A DNA stretch of 64,000 bases from Halovivax limisalsi (GTDB lineage: Archaea; Halobacteriota; Halobacteria; Halobacteriales; Natrialbaceae), in NCBI RefSeq assembly GCF_023093535.1, contig NZ_CP095757.1, positions 806,001 through 870,000 of the forward strand, given 5' to 3'. The notes below the pieces were generated by a model. It had not been told where the DNA came from, did not search any database, and saw only the letters and a program-made list of their open reading frames with translations. A program made the translations under genes and the position numbers. Shown one piece after another: positions 8,439-17,125 of this stretch (positions are counted from its first letter, which is position 1; each line of letters opens with the position of its first letter).

Positions 8439-9611
8439 ATGGACGTCACGGCCCTCACTCGCGAACTGGTGTCGATCCCCAGCCACGACGACGAGACCGC
8501 CGCGGGCGACCGGCTCGAAGCGTGGCTGCGCGCCGAAACGGACGCGTCGGTCGAGCGCGACGACGCCGGCAACGTCGTCGCCCGTCGCGGCGACCCGGAC
8601 GGCCCGACGCTCGCCCTCGTCGGCCACCACGACGTCGTCCCGCCGGACGACTCGCAGGTGACGACTGGCGACTCGCAGGTGGCGGCGGGTGACGCACGTG
8701 GTACGGCGACCGGCGACGAGTACGTCGTCGAGGAGCGCGACGGGCGCCTCTACGGTCGCGGCACCGCGGACATGAAGGGCGCGGTGGCCGCGATGGCGCT
8801 CGCGTTTCGCGACGCCGAGGTGGCCGACGGCCGCGTGGCGGGCGGCGAGTCGAACGGCCCCGGAGAACTCGTCTTCGCGAGTTTCGTGGGCGAAGAGGTC
8901 GGCGGCGAGGGAGCCCGCCACGCCATCGAGCACGGCTTCGCGCCCGACGCCGCCGTCGTCGGTGAGGGCTCGACGAACTACTCGACCGACGGCGTGACGG
9001 ACGTCGTCGTCGCTCACCGCGGTCGCCGGGGGAGTACGATCACCGCCCGCGGGCGGGCCGCCCACGCCAGCGAACCGGAGGCGGGAACCAACGCCATCTA
9101 CCGGGCGAGCGACGCGGTCGACGTCGTGCGCGAACTCTCGGTCCCGACTGTTTCGGTCGCGGGTGAGTCGTTGTCGGGCAGCGTCGCCGTCACGGAGATC
9201 GACGGCGGGACGGCCTGGAACGTCGTTCCCGAGCGGTGTACGATCACCGTCGACGAGCGGACGGTGCCCGGCGAGCGCGCCACCCTCGAGCGCGTCGAGT
9301 CGATCGACGGCGTGACGTGGACCGTCGACCAGGACTTGCCGCCGATGGCCTGCAGCGACGACGACTTCGCGGAGTCGGTACTCGACGCCGCTCGCCGGGT
9401 CCACGACCGGCGCGGCGAGCCGGCACCGTCCCACGTCACGAAACCCCACGCGACGGACGCGGGCTGGCTCGCCGAGGCAGGGACGGCCTGCGTGATCTGC
9501 GGGCCCGCCGAACCCGGCGAGGCTCACACCGCCGACGAGAGTGTCTCGATCGACGTCCTCGAGCGGTGCCGGGCGGTCTACCGGGCGGTGGCGGAGGGCT
9601 GCGTCGGGTAG
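8439..9611 (+). CDS. M20 family metallopeptidase / deacylase (ArgE/DapE-like)
   Basis: 390 residues. Metal-site motifs are in order: GHHDVVP (about 64-70), GRGTADMKG (about 105-113, bridging Asp), FVGEEVGGEG (catalytic and metal Glu), and a final HATDAGWLAEAG His site. This is a cytosolic two-zinc hydrolase of the acetylornithine deacetylase / succinyl-diaminopimelate desuccinylase type; the exact amide substrate cannot be read from sequence. The ATG at 8439 gives the family's normal N-terminus (LTRELVSIPS). An inserted acidic segment after the first metal motif contains a 7-residue repeat. Confidence 0.88.
   Translation: MDVTALTRELVSIPSHDDETAAGDRLEAWLRAETDASVERDDAGNVVARRGDPDGPTLALVGHHDVVPPDDSQVTTGDSQVAAGDARGTATGDEYVVEERDGRLYGRGTADMKGAVAAMALAFRDAEVADGRVAGGESNGPGELVFASFVGEEVGGEGARHAIEHGFAPDAAVVGEGSTNYSTDGVTDVVVAHRGRRGSTITARGRAAHASEPEAGTNAIYRASDAVDVVRELSVPTVSVAGESLSGSVAVTEIDGGTAWNVVPERCTITVDERTVPGERATLERVESIDGVTWTVDQDLPPMACSDDDFAESVLDAARRVHDRRGEPAPSHVTKPHATDAGWLAEAGTACVICGPAEPGEAHTADESVSIDVLERCRAVYRAVAEGCVG
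8649..8690 (+). repeat. Two tandem 21-bp units inside the M20 gene
   Basis: Two in-frame units, 8649-8669 and 8670-8690, encode DSQVTTG and DSQVAAG; a third degenerate unit follows (DARGTATG). They sit in a surface loop between metal motifs and look like a recent local duplication. Confidence 0.7.
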
Positions 9612-9676
9612 CGGCTGGGTCGAATCGCCGACGCGAGGGAGGGGTCGCCGTCTCGGGAAACTATTCCTCGAAGAAA

Positions 9677-9684
9677 GAATTATG
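9677..9684 (+). promoter_or_regulatory. TATA-like box of the HTH/TumE-like operon
   Basis: GAATTATG lies in an AT-rich patch centred 28 bp before the ATG at 9708, the spacing expected for a leaderless haloarchaeal transcript starting at the initiation codon. Confidence 0.5.
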
Positions 9685-9707
9685 TCCGTAGTCACACAAG
9701 ACCGCGT

Positions 9708-10241
9708 ATGTCCGACGGCGAGTCGACGAACGGTCCGCCCACCTTCGAGGATCCGTTTCGCGGTGACGACGTCGAGCAGCGCGTGTACGGGACGATTCTT
9801 CAGACGCGCGAACCGACGACGGCGACCGTAATCGCCGAGCGGGCGGACTGCGATCCGAAAACCGCGCGAAAGTACCTGGGCTGGTTCGGCGAACTCGGTA
9901 TCGTCACCCGCTACGACGGGCAGCCGACCACGTACGAGCGCAACGATACCTACTTCGAGTGGCGACGGATCGACCGGCTCGCTGCCGACCACTCCGTCGA
10001 CGCCCTCCAGCAACGCGTCCGGGAATTGACCGCGCGTATCGAATCCTACGAGGACGCCTACGACGCGTCGACTCCAGCCGCCGTCGACGCCGTCGCCGCC
10101 GCGGAAGCGAGCGACGACCGGACCATCGACGACGTCTACGGTGACCTGCGCGACTGGGAGACCGCTCGGGAGGAGCGAACGCGGTACGAACGCGCTCGCC
10201 AGCAACGAAGCGGGGCCGGAACCGAACGGGTCTCCGGCTAG
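9708..10241 (+). CDS. Winged-helix regulator of the DUF7342-like haloarchaeal type
   Basis: 177 residues. Residues about 20-75 form a winged helix (REPTTATVIAERADCDPKTARKYLGWF as recognition region, then GIVTRYDG and YERNDTYFEW as wing). The rest is helical and highly charged, with a coiled coil at about 95-115 and an acidic tail. I know this family as conserved haloarchaeal DNA-binding proteins of unknown target. It is followed after 8 bp by a TumE-like gene in the same direction, so a toxin-antitoxin-like pair with this protein as the repressor and antidote is plausible but unproven. Confidence 0.75.
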   Translation: MSDGESTNGPPTFEDPFRGDDVEQRVYGTILQTREPTTATVIAERADCDPKTARKYLGWFGELGIVTRYDGQPTTYERNDTYFEWRRIDRLAADHSVDALQQRVRELTARIESYEDAYDASTPAAVDAVAAAEASDDRTIDDVYGDLRDWETAREERTRYERARQQRSGAGTERVSG

Positions 10242-10249
10242 AGACGTCG

Positions 10250-10684
10250 ATGACACCGCCAACGGGGGATGGCGGCGGTCCGGCACCCATCGATCGCCCC
10301 ATTCTCGAGTTTCTGGAGACGCGCCTCCGGGCGACTGACCAGGTCGCGGAGGCGGCCGTCACGGATGCGAGTGGCCATCTCGAACTTCGGGTTACGCTCG
10401 CCTCGTCGTACTATCCCGAATCCGTCGCGGCGGCGAACCTGAACGTCCGCTGGTACACGAACGACGATTTCTCCGTTCACTATCGGGAGTCTCACGCAGA
10501 TCATACCTGGGAGTGCCGGTGGGACCGCCACCCGAATTCCCACAACACCCGCGATCGCTTCCACCCGCCACCCGATGCCAGTACCCCCGGCGACGACGCC
10601 TCGTGGCCGATCGACCACCGCGACGTATTACGGCTCATCCTCGACGAGGTCGAAACGCGGCTCCCGGAGCTTCGGTCGGGGTGA
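10250..10684 (+). CDS. TumE-like small protein paired with the upstream winged helix
   Basis: 144 residues. A helical N-terminus is followed by a beta-meander (LELRVTLASSYYP, LNVRWYTNDDFSVHYRE) and the hallmark WECRWDRHPNSHNTRDRFHPPPDAS, whose R-x-D-x-H...H-N...H pattern resembles TumE-type toxins. The C-terminal helix is VLRLILDEVETRL. The gene starts 8 bp after the regulator stop. TumE family proteins are annotated as toxins in other archaea and bacteria; assignment here rests on motif similarity and pairing. It could also be a nucleic-acid-modifying partner rather than a toxin. Confidence 0.6.
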   Translation: MTPPTGDGGGPAPIDRPILEFLETRLRATDQVAEAAVTDASGHLELRVTLASSYYPESVAAANLNVRWYTNDDFSVHYRESHADHTWECRWDRHPNSHNTRDRFHPPPDASTPGDDASWPIDHRDVLRLILDEVETRLPELRSG

Positions 10685-10819
10685 CACCGATACGGTGGCG
10701 TTCGAGGGTGGATACGATCACGGGAGGATCGCCTGTTCCTGTGGTCGACTTCCCCGCCGCCCATCGGAATTTTGATCGAAATGAGAGACACTGTCCCGCT
10801 TTCGACGGGCCAAATACGG

Positions 10820-10863
10820 CGCACATTTTATACTACCCTATATGAAATATATTATAACAATAT
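10820..10863 (+). promoter_or_regulatory. AT-rich promoter region of the lipoprotein gene
   Basis: A nearly pure A/T stretch with several overlapping TATA-like elements (TTTATA, TATATG, ATATATTATA) lies directly before the ATG at 10864. It marks a sharp drop in GC content against the neighbouring genes. Confidence 0.5.
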
Positions 10864-11301
10864 ATGGTGGACGTTCCAGTATGCCGTCGTCGGGTGCTCG
10901 CAGCGGTCAGTGCGACTACCGTTTCCGGCTGCGCAAGTCGATTGCTGGCGGATTCTGGTACTGGAATCCGCATCGGGAATATCCAAATAGCGAACTGGGA
11001 AGATGAATTCGTGGAGTTTTCACTTCGAATTGAACGTAGTGGCGAGCAAATTTTCAGCGAGACAGTCGAACTGCCGGGAAATGAGGATACGATACTTGAG
11101 GAGGGGTGGGGAACTGAATTTGGCGAGTACGTACTCGTTTACTCCGATTCAAGAAATCCGAACGTGAATCGTCAATCGCTCGCTCCGTCGGACCATCCGC
11201 ACGCGAATAACGGGGATTGTATAGATATTCGCTTCCATTGCCAACGGCGGATAACTGATTTCTTATTGGTCGATGAGGAAACGTGGTGGGGAACTTGTTA
11301 A
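10864..11301 (+). CDS. Putative Tat lipoprotein, low GC, unknown function
   Basis: 145 residues. The N-terminus has CRRRVLAAVSATTVSGC, a short twin-arginine-like leader ending in a lipobox (V-S-G-C at about 20-23), so the mature protein is probably lipid-anchored on the outer membrane face. The mature part is beta-rich (EFSLRIERSGEQIFSETVEL, EYVLVYSD) and ends with several Cys and Trp residues (DCIDIRFHC, WWGTC). Codon use is AT-rich compared with flanking genes, suggesting recent acquisition. No partner gene is evident and no named domain is recognised. Confidence 0.6.
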   Translation: MVDVPVCRRRVLAAVSATTVSGCASRLLADSGTGIRIGNIQIANWEDEFVEFSLRIERSGEQIFSETVELPGNEDTILEEGWGTEFGEYVLVYSDSRNPNVNRQSLAPSDHPHANNGDCIDIRFHCQRRITDFLLVDEETWWGTC

Positions 11302-11325
11302 TTTGACACCGCTTGCTATACGCTC

Positions 11326-11667
11326 TTACACCCCGAGCACCGCGAGAACCGGCGCGACCACGAGGCCGACGAGCAGTGCCACAAGCAGCAAGAGCGGATA
11401 GACCACCACGAGCGCCACCCAGCCCAGATCGAGCGCGTGGACGAGGACGAGTTCGCCCGTCTCGAAAGCTCGAACGGCGACGTACCCGAAGTAGAGCAGG
11501 GATAGCGAAAGGCCGCTGCCGAGGAGGCTCCAGGTGGTCTTCTCGAACTCGCTCAACTCGCGCTCGCGATCCGTCAGGGCGCGGACGACCTGCAGACTCA
11601 GGAATCCCGGGACGAGACAGAGCACGCTGTAGATCAGGTTGACCGCGAGATCCGGGAATTCAACCAT
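11326..11667 (-). CDS. Small polytopic membrane protein (DUF6338-like N-terminal region)
   Basis: 113 residues beginning MVEFPDLAVNLIYSVL. Three or four hydrophobic helices are visible, with a conserved-looking cytoplasmic loop RALTDRERELSEFEKTTWSLL between the first two, which resembles the start of DUF6338 membrane proteins. Those are usually longer, so this may be a short variant or a truncated copy. I preferred the internal ATG at 11667 because upstream in-frame sequence is Arg/Ser/Pro-rich and atypical. Function unknown. Confidence 0.55.
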   Translation of the reverse strand: MVEFPDLAVNLIYSVLCLVPGFLSLQVVRALTDRERELSEFEKTTWSLLGSGLSLSLLYFGYVAVRAFETGELVLVHALDLGWVALVVVYPLLLLVALLVGLVVAPVLAVLGV

Positions 11668-11937
11668 CGGCCCGACCGAGCCAGCCGACCTCGACGATGG
11701 GGGCGTTCTCGGCGATGCGAGCGGGCGTACTATCGCAGCCAAAGCCGGCCCGAGCAGCGTCGCCCGGGGCGAGGCGACGACGGCTGCTATCAGGAGAACC
11801 GGCGCGTACCAGGGTCGTGAGCGGTGCGGTCATACAGCGACCTACGATCCGTGATGTGTTAGTTGTTACCACAGAAAACTACCGGTCGTCGTGCCGATAC
11901 CACGACGTTCATACCGGTGGACTCGCAAATACTGCCA

Positions 11938-13458
11938 ATGGCGACGAAACAGGAGTCCGCGTCGGTTCCCGACGCGTACGCGGAACTCGAATCGCGCGTC
12001 GAACGAATCGCGAACATCACCGCCGGTGCCGGTGTCCTTCGCTGGGACCAAGAAGTGATGATGCCGGAGGGTGGCACGCCCGCGCGGGCGAAACAGCTCT
12101 CCACGCTCTCCTCGCTCTCCCACGAGGAACTCACCGATCCCGAGATCGGCGAGTTGCTCGACGAACTCGAGGACGCCGAGCTCGACGACGATCGCGCGGC
12201 CGTCGTTCGCGAGATCCGCCGGAAGCACGACCGGGCGACCAGCGTCCCCACGGAGCTCGTCGAGGAGATCTCCGAGGCGACGACCAACGCACATCCCGTC
12301 TGGACGGAGGCCAAGGAGGCGGCCGACTTCGAGACGTTCGCCCCGACGCTCGAGAACCTCGTCGAGCTCAAGCGCGAGTACGCCGCACACATCGATCCCG
12401 ACGCGGATCCCTACGCGGTCCTCTTCGCCGAGTACGAACCCTACCTCGACCTGGAGACGGCCGAGCGAGTCCTCGAACGACTGCGCGACGAACTCGTCCC
12501 GCTGATCGACGCGATCGCCGACAGCGACGTCGAGCTGGGCGGCGCCTTCGACGGCGAGTTCGACGCCGACCGGCAGGAGGAACTCTCCCGGGACGTCCTC
12601 GACGCGCTGGGCTACGACTGGGACCGCGGCCGCCTCGACACCGCGCCGCACCCGTTCTCGACCGGGACGCAGTTCGACGCCCGGGTGACCACCCGCTTCG
12701 ACGAGGAAGACCTGCTCGGCTCGATCACCTCGACGGTCCACGAGTTCGGTCACGCCAACTACACGCTCGGGCTGCCCGACGAGGGGTACGGCACGCCGCT
12801 GGGCGAGTCTCGCGATCTGACCGTCCACGAGTCCCAGTCCCGGCTCTGGGAGAACCACGTCGGCCGCTCGGAAGCCTTCTGGGAGTTCTTCCTGCCGACC
12901 GCCGCCGAGCGCTTCCCCGCGCTCGCGGACGTCTCGCCGCGCGCGGCCTACGAGGCGGCCAACCAGGTCTACGACGACAACGTCATCCGGACCGAGGCGG
13001 ACGAGCTGACCTACCACATGCACATCATCGTCCGCTTCGAGATCGAGCGCGAGCTCATCTCGGGCGACCTGGACGTCGAGGACGTCCCCCAGGTCTGGAA
13101 CGACAAGTACGAGGAGTACCTGGGCGTTCGCCCCGAGACCGACGCCGAGGGCGCCCTGCAGGACATCCACTGGAGCCACGGCTCGTTCGGCTACTTCCCG
13201 ACGTACTCGCTGGGTTCGGTCCTCGCCGCCCAGCTGTACGCGGCTGCGGAGGACGAAGTAGGCGACGTCGACGCACAGGTTCGGCAGGGCGAGTTCGACG
13301 ACCTCAACGGCTGGCTCCGCGAGAACGTTCACCGCCACGGCGCGAAGTACACCACGCCGGACCTGGTCGAGCGGGCCACCGGCGAGCCCTACAGCGCCGA
13401 CGCGTTCATCGACTACGCGACCGAGAAGTACGGTCGCCTCTACGACCTGGACGGCTGA
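11938..13458 (+). CDS. M32 carboxypeptidase (carboxypeptidase Taq family), copy 1
   Basis: 506 residues, full length for M32. The zinc motif HEFGH is at 268-272 and the third ligand Glu is at 298 in HESQSRLWENHVG. The N-terminal ring motif RWDQEVMMPEGGTPARAKQL and the late RPETDAEGALQDIHWS are typical. M32 enzymes are cytosolic zinc carboxypeptidases that remove C-terminal residues from peptides. The ATG at 11938 gives a normal N-terminus. A second full-length M32 gene lies at 18349-19872, with very similar motifs, so this is one of two paralogues in the window. Confidence 0.95.
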   Translation: MATKQESASVPDAYAELESRVERIANITAGAGVLRWDQEVMMPEGGTPARAKQLSTLSSLSHEELTDPEIGELLDELEDAELDDDRAAVVREIRRKHDRATSVPTELVEEISEATTNAHPVWTEAKEAADFETFAPTLENLVELKREYAAHIDPDADPYAVLFAEYEPYLDLETAERVLERLRDELVPLIDAIADSDVELGGAFDGEFDADRQEELSRDVLDALGYDWDRGRLDTAPHPFSTGTQFDARVTTRFDEEDLLGSITSTVHEFGHANYTLGLPDEGYGTPLGESRDLTVHESQSRLWENHVGRSEAFWEFFLPTAAERFPALADVSPRAAYEAANQVYDDNVIRTEADELTYHMHIIVRFEIERELISGDLDVEDVPQVWNDKYEEYLGVRPETDAEGALQDIHWSHGSFGYFPTYSLGSVLAAQLYAAAEDEVGDVDAQVRQGEFDDLNGWLRENVHRHGAKYTTPDLVERATGEPYSADAFIDYATEKYGRLYDLDG

Positions 13459-13567
13459 GGCGGTCGGCGATTCCCGGACGGCCGATTTCGACGGGCGAGC
13501 GTCGCCGGCCGAACTGGCGTTTCTGCGGTCTCGGCGTATCGAATGCTGCCGCCCGAGACGCTGGTTC

Positions 13568-16500
13568 TCAGGCCGACTCGTGACGGTGTTCCAGCGATGC
13601 GCGCTCGTCGGTCAGGTCCGTCACGTAGCGCGTCGCCCCGGCCGACTCGGCCCGGTCGATCGCGCTGGCGTAGTGCTCGCGGGCGCGGTCGGCGGCGCCG
13701 GTGTCGCGGGCGAGCCGGGCCAGTTCCCGGCGGACGCGGATCGCCGACGCGACCGATCGCTCGACGGCGTCCTCGCGAACGGCTTCGAGGCGGTCGCGAG
13801 CGGCGTCGTACTCGCCGGCGGCCCGGAGCGCGCCCCCGATCGTGATGCCGACGCGGACCGCCGCCGGCGCGTCCTCGTCGGGGACGGCCGCCTCCGCCCG
13901 CCTGGCGAGCTTGAGCGCCGCCGTCGCCTCGCCCGTGGCGAGACGCGACCGCGCAAGCTGATCGAGGACGTGACTCGTCGTCCGCGCGTCGTCGAGATCC
14001 GCGACGATGGAGCGCGCCCGCTCGCCGTGGGCGATCGCGCGATCGAGGTCGCCCGACGCTCGCGCGACGCTGCCCGCGTTCGCCGCCGCGAGGGCCGCGA
14101 GCCGATCGAGCTCGTCGTCGGCGGCGATTCGCTGGGCCGTCGCGACGTGGCGTCGCGCCGCCTCGAACCGTTCGCACACCGCGTAGGTTCGCCCGAGGTG
14201 GGCGTGACACTGGGCCCGTTTCTGGCGGTCTTCCGACTCGTCGATCCGTTCGAGGGCGCGTTCGAAGCCGTCGATGCCCGCGGGCACGTCGCCGGTCGCG
14301 ACGTCGAGCAGGCTTCGATTCCACAGCGCGACCGCGGCCGTGTCGTCGTCGCCGGCCCGGTCGGCCAGCTCGCCCGCCTCGTCGTAGAGCGATCGAGCGC
14401 GCTCGCGATCGCCGTCGCGCTTGACGGCGTCGGCGAGGTTGTGCGTCGCGAGGATCCGGGCGCGGACGTTGCCCGTCCGCTCGGCCAGCTCGTGGGCCCG
14501 CTCGATGGTCTCGCGGAACGCCCCGGCGCGGCCGGCACGGCGGTAGCTGAGCGCCAGGTCGTTCAGACAGGTGGCGAGTTCGCGGTCCGCGCCGGCCCGT
14601 TCGAGGACGTCGACCGCTCGTTCGCCGCGTTCGATCGCGGCCTCGGTAGACCCCTGCCGACGCAGGGTGGATCCCAGACTCTGGAACGCGCGCCCGACCG
14701 AGCGGTCGAAGCCGATCGACGCGGCGTACTCGCGCTGGGTTTCGAAGCACTCGATCGCCGTCTCGTACTCGCCCCGCTTCATCGCGGCGCTTCCCAGGGC
14801 GTCGTAGAGCCAGCAGACTTCCTCCGTCACCTCGTCGCCGCCGACCTCGAGGCCGCGGCGGGCCAGCGCTTTCGCCCGCTCGTACTCGTTGCGCTCGTGA
14901 TGCACGCGCGCCTGGTAGACGTAGCTTCGCCTGACACGGTCCGGTTCGTCGGTGGCCGATCGCACGTACCGAAAGTGCCGGTCCGCCTCGTCGTACGCGC
15001 CGCGCGTGTAGTGACAGTCGCCGAGGGATTCGAGGAGTTCGAGGACGGCCGAATCGCGCTCCTGCTCGCGGGCGAGCGAGAGCGCCCGCTCGTAGTGTGC
15101 CACCGCCACGTCGTGGGCGTAGACGGCCTCGGCGTCGGCCCCTGCCAGTCGATAGTGGACGAGCGCCGCGCCGGGCTCGCCGGCCCGCTCGAAGTGATCC
15201 GCGATGGACGCGTGGTTGGGATCCGCCTCGTCGGCCAGGCGGATCGCGACCTCGCGGTGGAGGTCGCGGCGCCGATCCGCGTCGATCGCCGACCGCGCGC
15301 CGCGGCGCAGACTCTCGCTGCGGAAGCGATAGCCGCCGGGCACCTCGCGCCAGACGGCCGCGTCGACCAGAAGGTCGGCCCGCTCTCGCACGGTCGCCGG
15401 GTCGAGCGCGGTGTGGGCGACGAGCTCGGCCATCGAGAACGGCTCGTCGAGGACGGCGCCGGCGGCGACGACCGACAGCGTCTCCGGTTCGAGGCGTTCG
15501 AACCGACTCCGACTCGTCTCCTCGACGACGTCCGGGACGGAAAGCGCCGCCGCGTCGGCGGGATAGCGATCGACGCGCGGGTCGAGCGCCCCGGTTTCGA
15601 GCGCGCCGGTCACCGTCTCGACGACGAACAGCGGGTTGCCACCCGTCTCGGCGTAGACGGCGTCCGTGAACTCCTCCGGCAGCCCGCGGCTGCCCAGTTC
15701 GGCCTCGATAAGCCGGGCCGTCGTCGCCCGGTCGAACGGAGCGAGTTCGACGACGGTCGGTTCGGCGCCCGTCGAACACGCCGCCGCGAGCGGGTCCGGC
15801 TCGGCCACCCCGTCCCGGGCGTGGGTACACAGGAGGGCGACCGGCGCCTCCTCGAGTTCGGCAGTCAGGTACGCGAGCAGGTCGATCGTCGCGCTGTCGG
15901 CCCACTGGAGGTCCTCGACGACGAATGCGACCGGCCCCGCGGCGGCCCGATCGACGAGCGCGTCGGCGACGCCCGCGAAGATCGACGCTCGCCGCGCGCG
16001 GTAGGTCGTCTCGTCCGGCGTCTCGAGCCCCGCCTCGACGTCGAAGGGGTCGTCTGCCGGGCCGGTGCCCGCCGCGAACGCGTCCCGGACCGGGCCGAAC
16101 GGGACGTCACCACCCGGCGACGCCCTGCCGACGTACGTGGCGACACGGTCCTCGCGGACCCGATCGAGGACGGCTTCGACCACCGTCGTCTTGCCGACGC
16201 CGCGGTCGCCGGCGAGGACGATCGAGCGCGCCCCCGCGTCGGGGGTCGATTCGACGAGTTCGCGGAGGCGACCGACCTCGTCGGCACGGTCGACCACGTC
16301 GCTCGTCGGCGATTCGAGGACGAGTTCGCCCGACGGCGAACGCTCGACGAGGGCCGCGGCGACGGACCGGTCCGCGACCTCGGGCACGTCGAGCAGCGGA
16401 CACGCGCGCTCGGCATCCCCGTCGACGATCGTGACGCGTTCGTCCCGAAGCGACTCGCGGAGGGCGGCCGCTCGCTCGCGCCCGACGTCGGTCAACGCGT

Positions 16501-16729
16501 AGCGGGTCCGCTCGCCGGGGCGGTCGGGATCGCTTTCGACCGACGCCGCGAGGAGCCCGTCCTCGGCCAGCGTCGAGAGGACCGACAGGAGTTGCACGCG
16601 ATCGGCGAGCGACTCCCCGAACGCGATCGTCTCGGCCAGGTCGGCCGCCGAGGCGCTCGCCGCTCCGTCGACCCGTCCGCTCGGATCCAGCGCGAGAACG
16701 ACGAGGTCTGCGACGTCGAAGGAGGCCAT
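13568..16729 (-). CDS. Large ATPase with N-terminal winged helix and C-terminal TPR array
   Basis: 1053 residues. Residues 1-95 look like a winged-helix domain (TLAEDGLLAASVE, then RTRYALTDVGRERAAAL). An AAA_16/STAND-like NTPase follows: P-loop GDRGVGKTT at about 178, Walker B VAFVVEDLQWAD at about 273, and the downstream GGNPLFVVE helix. Residues about 480-1045 are a long chain of tetratricopeptide-like helix pairs (for example DELGDCHYTRGAYDEADRHF type repeats). The architecture resembles MalT/LuxR-type STAND regulators but with the DNA-binding domain at the front. A ligand- or partner-triggered transcription regulator is the likeliest role; a defence-type NLR function cannot be excluded. 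Confidence 0.8.
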   Translation of the reverse strand: MASFDVADLVVLALDPSGRVDGAASASAADLAETIAFGESLADRVQLLSVLSTLAEDGLLAASVESDPDRPGERTRYALTDVGRERAAALRESLRDERVTIVDGDAERACPLLDVPEVADRSVAAALVERSPSGELVLESPTSDVVDRADEVGRLRELVESTPDAGARSIVLAGDRGVGKTTVVEAVLDRVREDRVATYVGRASPGGDVPFGPVRDAFAAGTGPADDPFDVEAGLETPDETTYRARRASIFAGVADALVDRAAAGPVAFVVEDLQWADSATIDLLAYLTAELEEAPVALLCTHARDGVAEPDPLAAACSTGAEPTVVELAPFDRATTARLIEAELGSRGLPEEFTDAVYAETGGNPLFVVETVTGALETGALDPRVDRYPADAAALSVPDVVEETSRSRFERLEPETLSVVAAGAVLDEPFSMAELVAHTALDPATVRERADLLVDAAVWREVPGGYRFRSESLRRGARSAIDADRRRDLHREVAIRLADEADPNHASIADHFERAGEPGAALVHYRLAGADAEAVYAHDVAVAHYERALSLAREQERDSAVLELLESLGDCHYTRGAYDEADRHFRYVRSATDEPDRVRRSYVYQARVHHERNEYERAKALARRGLEVGGDEVTEEVCWLYDALGSAAMKRGEYETAIECFETQREYAASIGFDRSVGRAFQSLGSTLRRQGSTEAAIERGERAVDVLERAGADRELATCLNDLALSYRRAGRAGAFRETIERAHELAERTGNVRARILATHNLADAVKRDGDRERARSLYDEAGELADRAGDDDTAAVALWNRSLLDVATGDVPAGIDGFERALERIDESEDRQKRAQCHAHLGRTYAVCERFEAARRHVATAQRIAADDELDRLAALAAANAGSVARASGDLDRAIAHGERARSIVADLDDARTTSHVLDQLARSRLATGEATAALKLARRAEAAVPDEDAPAAVRVGITIGGALRAAGEYDAARDRLEAVREDAVERSVASAIRVRRELARLARDTGAADRAREHYASAIDRAESAGATRYVTDLTDERASLEHRHESA

Positions 16730-17125
16730 CGATCCGCGGGTTAGTCGCCGACCCGTAAAACAGTTCAGGCCCCTGATTCGTCGACTCGCTCTCCGACACA
16801 GCCCACCGGGACGCGGTCTCGCCCGCCGGCCCTCCTCACCGCCTGGTCGAGTCTATTTATCTGGAGTAGAATGGTCTCTAATATGAATAAAATAAATTTC
16901 CTCTGCCATATATTTGTGCTATTGCGCTTCACCGGACATTTGGCGTAGAGAAACGAGCCCTTGAAGCGACTGGCCCCGGCGACGGCGTGCGGTTTCGGGG
17001 CCCCGATCGGTCGGTCGCGGCATCGGAGCGGCCACGCCGTATCGGTCGGATTGAACGCCAAACCGCGGCTGGCGAACGGTGAACGGTGTGAACCCGTTTT
17101 AGTCCCGGGCGTCGCACGTTGAATC
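16730..17125. promoter_or_regulatory. Divergent AT-rich intergenic region
   Basis: 396 bp between the divergent ATPase-TPR gene and the gene at 17126. A marked AT-rich block at 16851-16920 (TCTATTTATC, AATAAAATAAATTT, ATATATTTG) probably holds the promoter or promoters for the ATPase side. Another TATA-like GTTTTAGTC (17096-17104) is centred 27 bp before the ATG at 17126. No coding potential is seen in between. Confidence 0.45.

Noticed and set aside
11866-13338. Long minus-strand open frame opposite the first M32 gene
   Set aside because: Antisense shadow of the carboxypeptidase; no recognisable motifs.
13580-16744. A 1054-codon open frame on the plus strand opposite the ATPase-TPR gene
   Set aside because: It mirrors the ATPase frame; GC-rich haloarchaeal genes often leave a long antisense frame open. 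Composition is Arg/Val-rich without domains.
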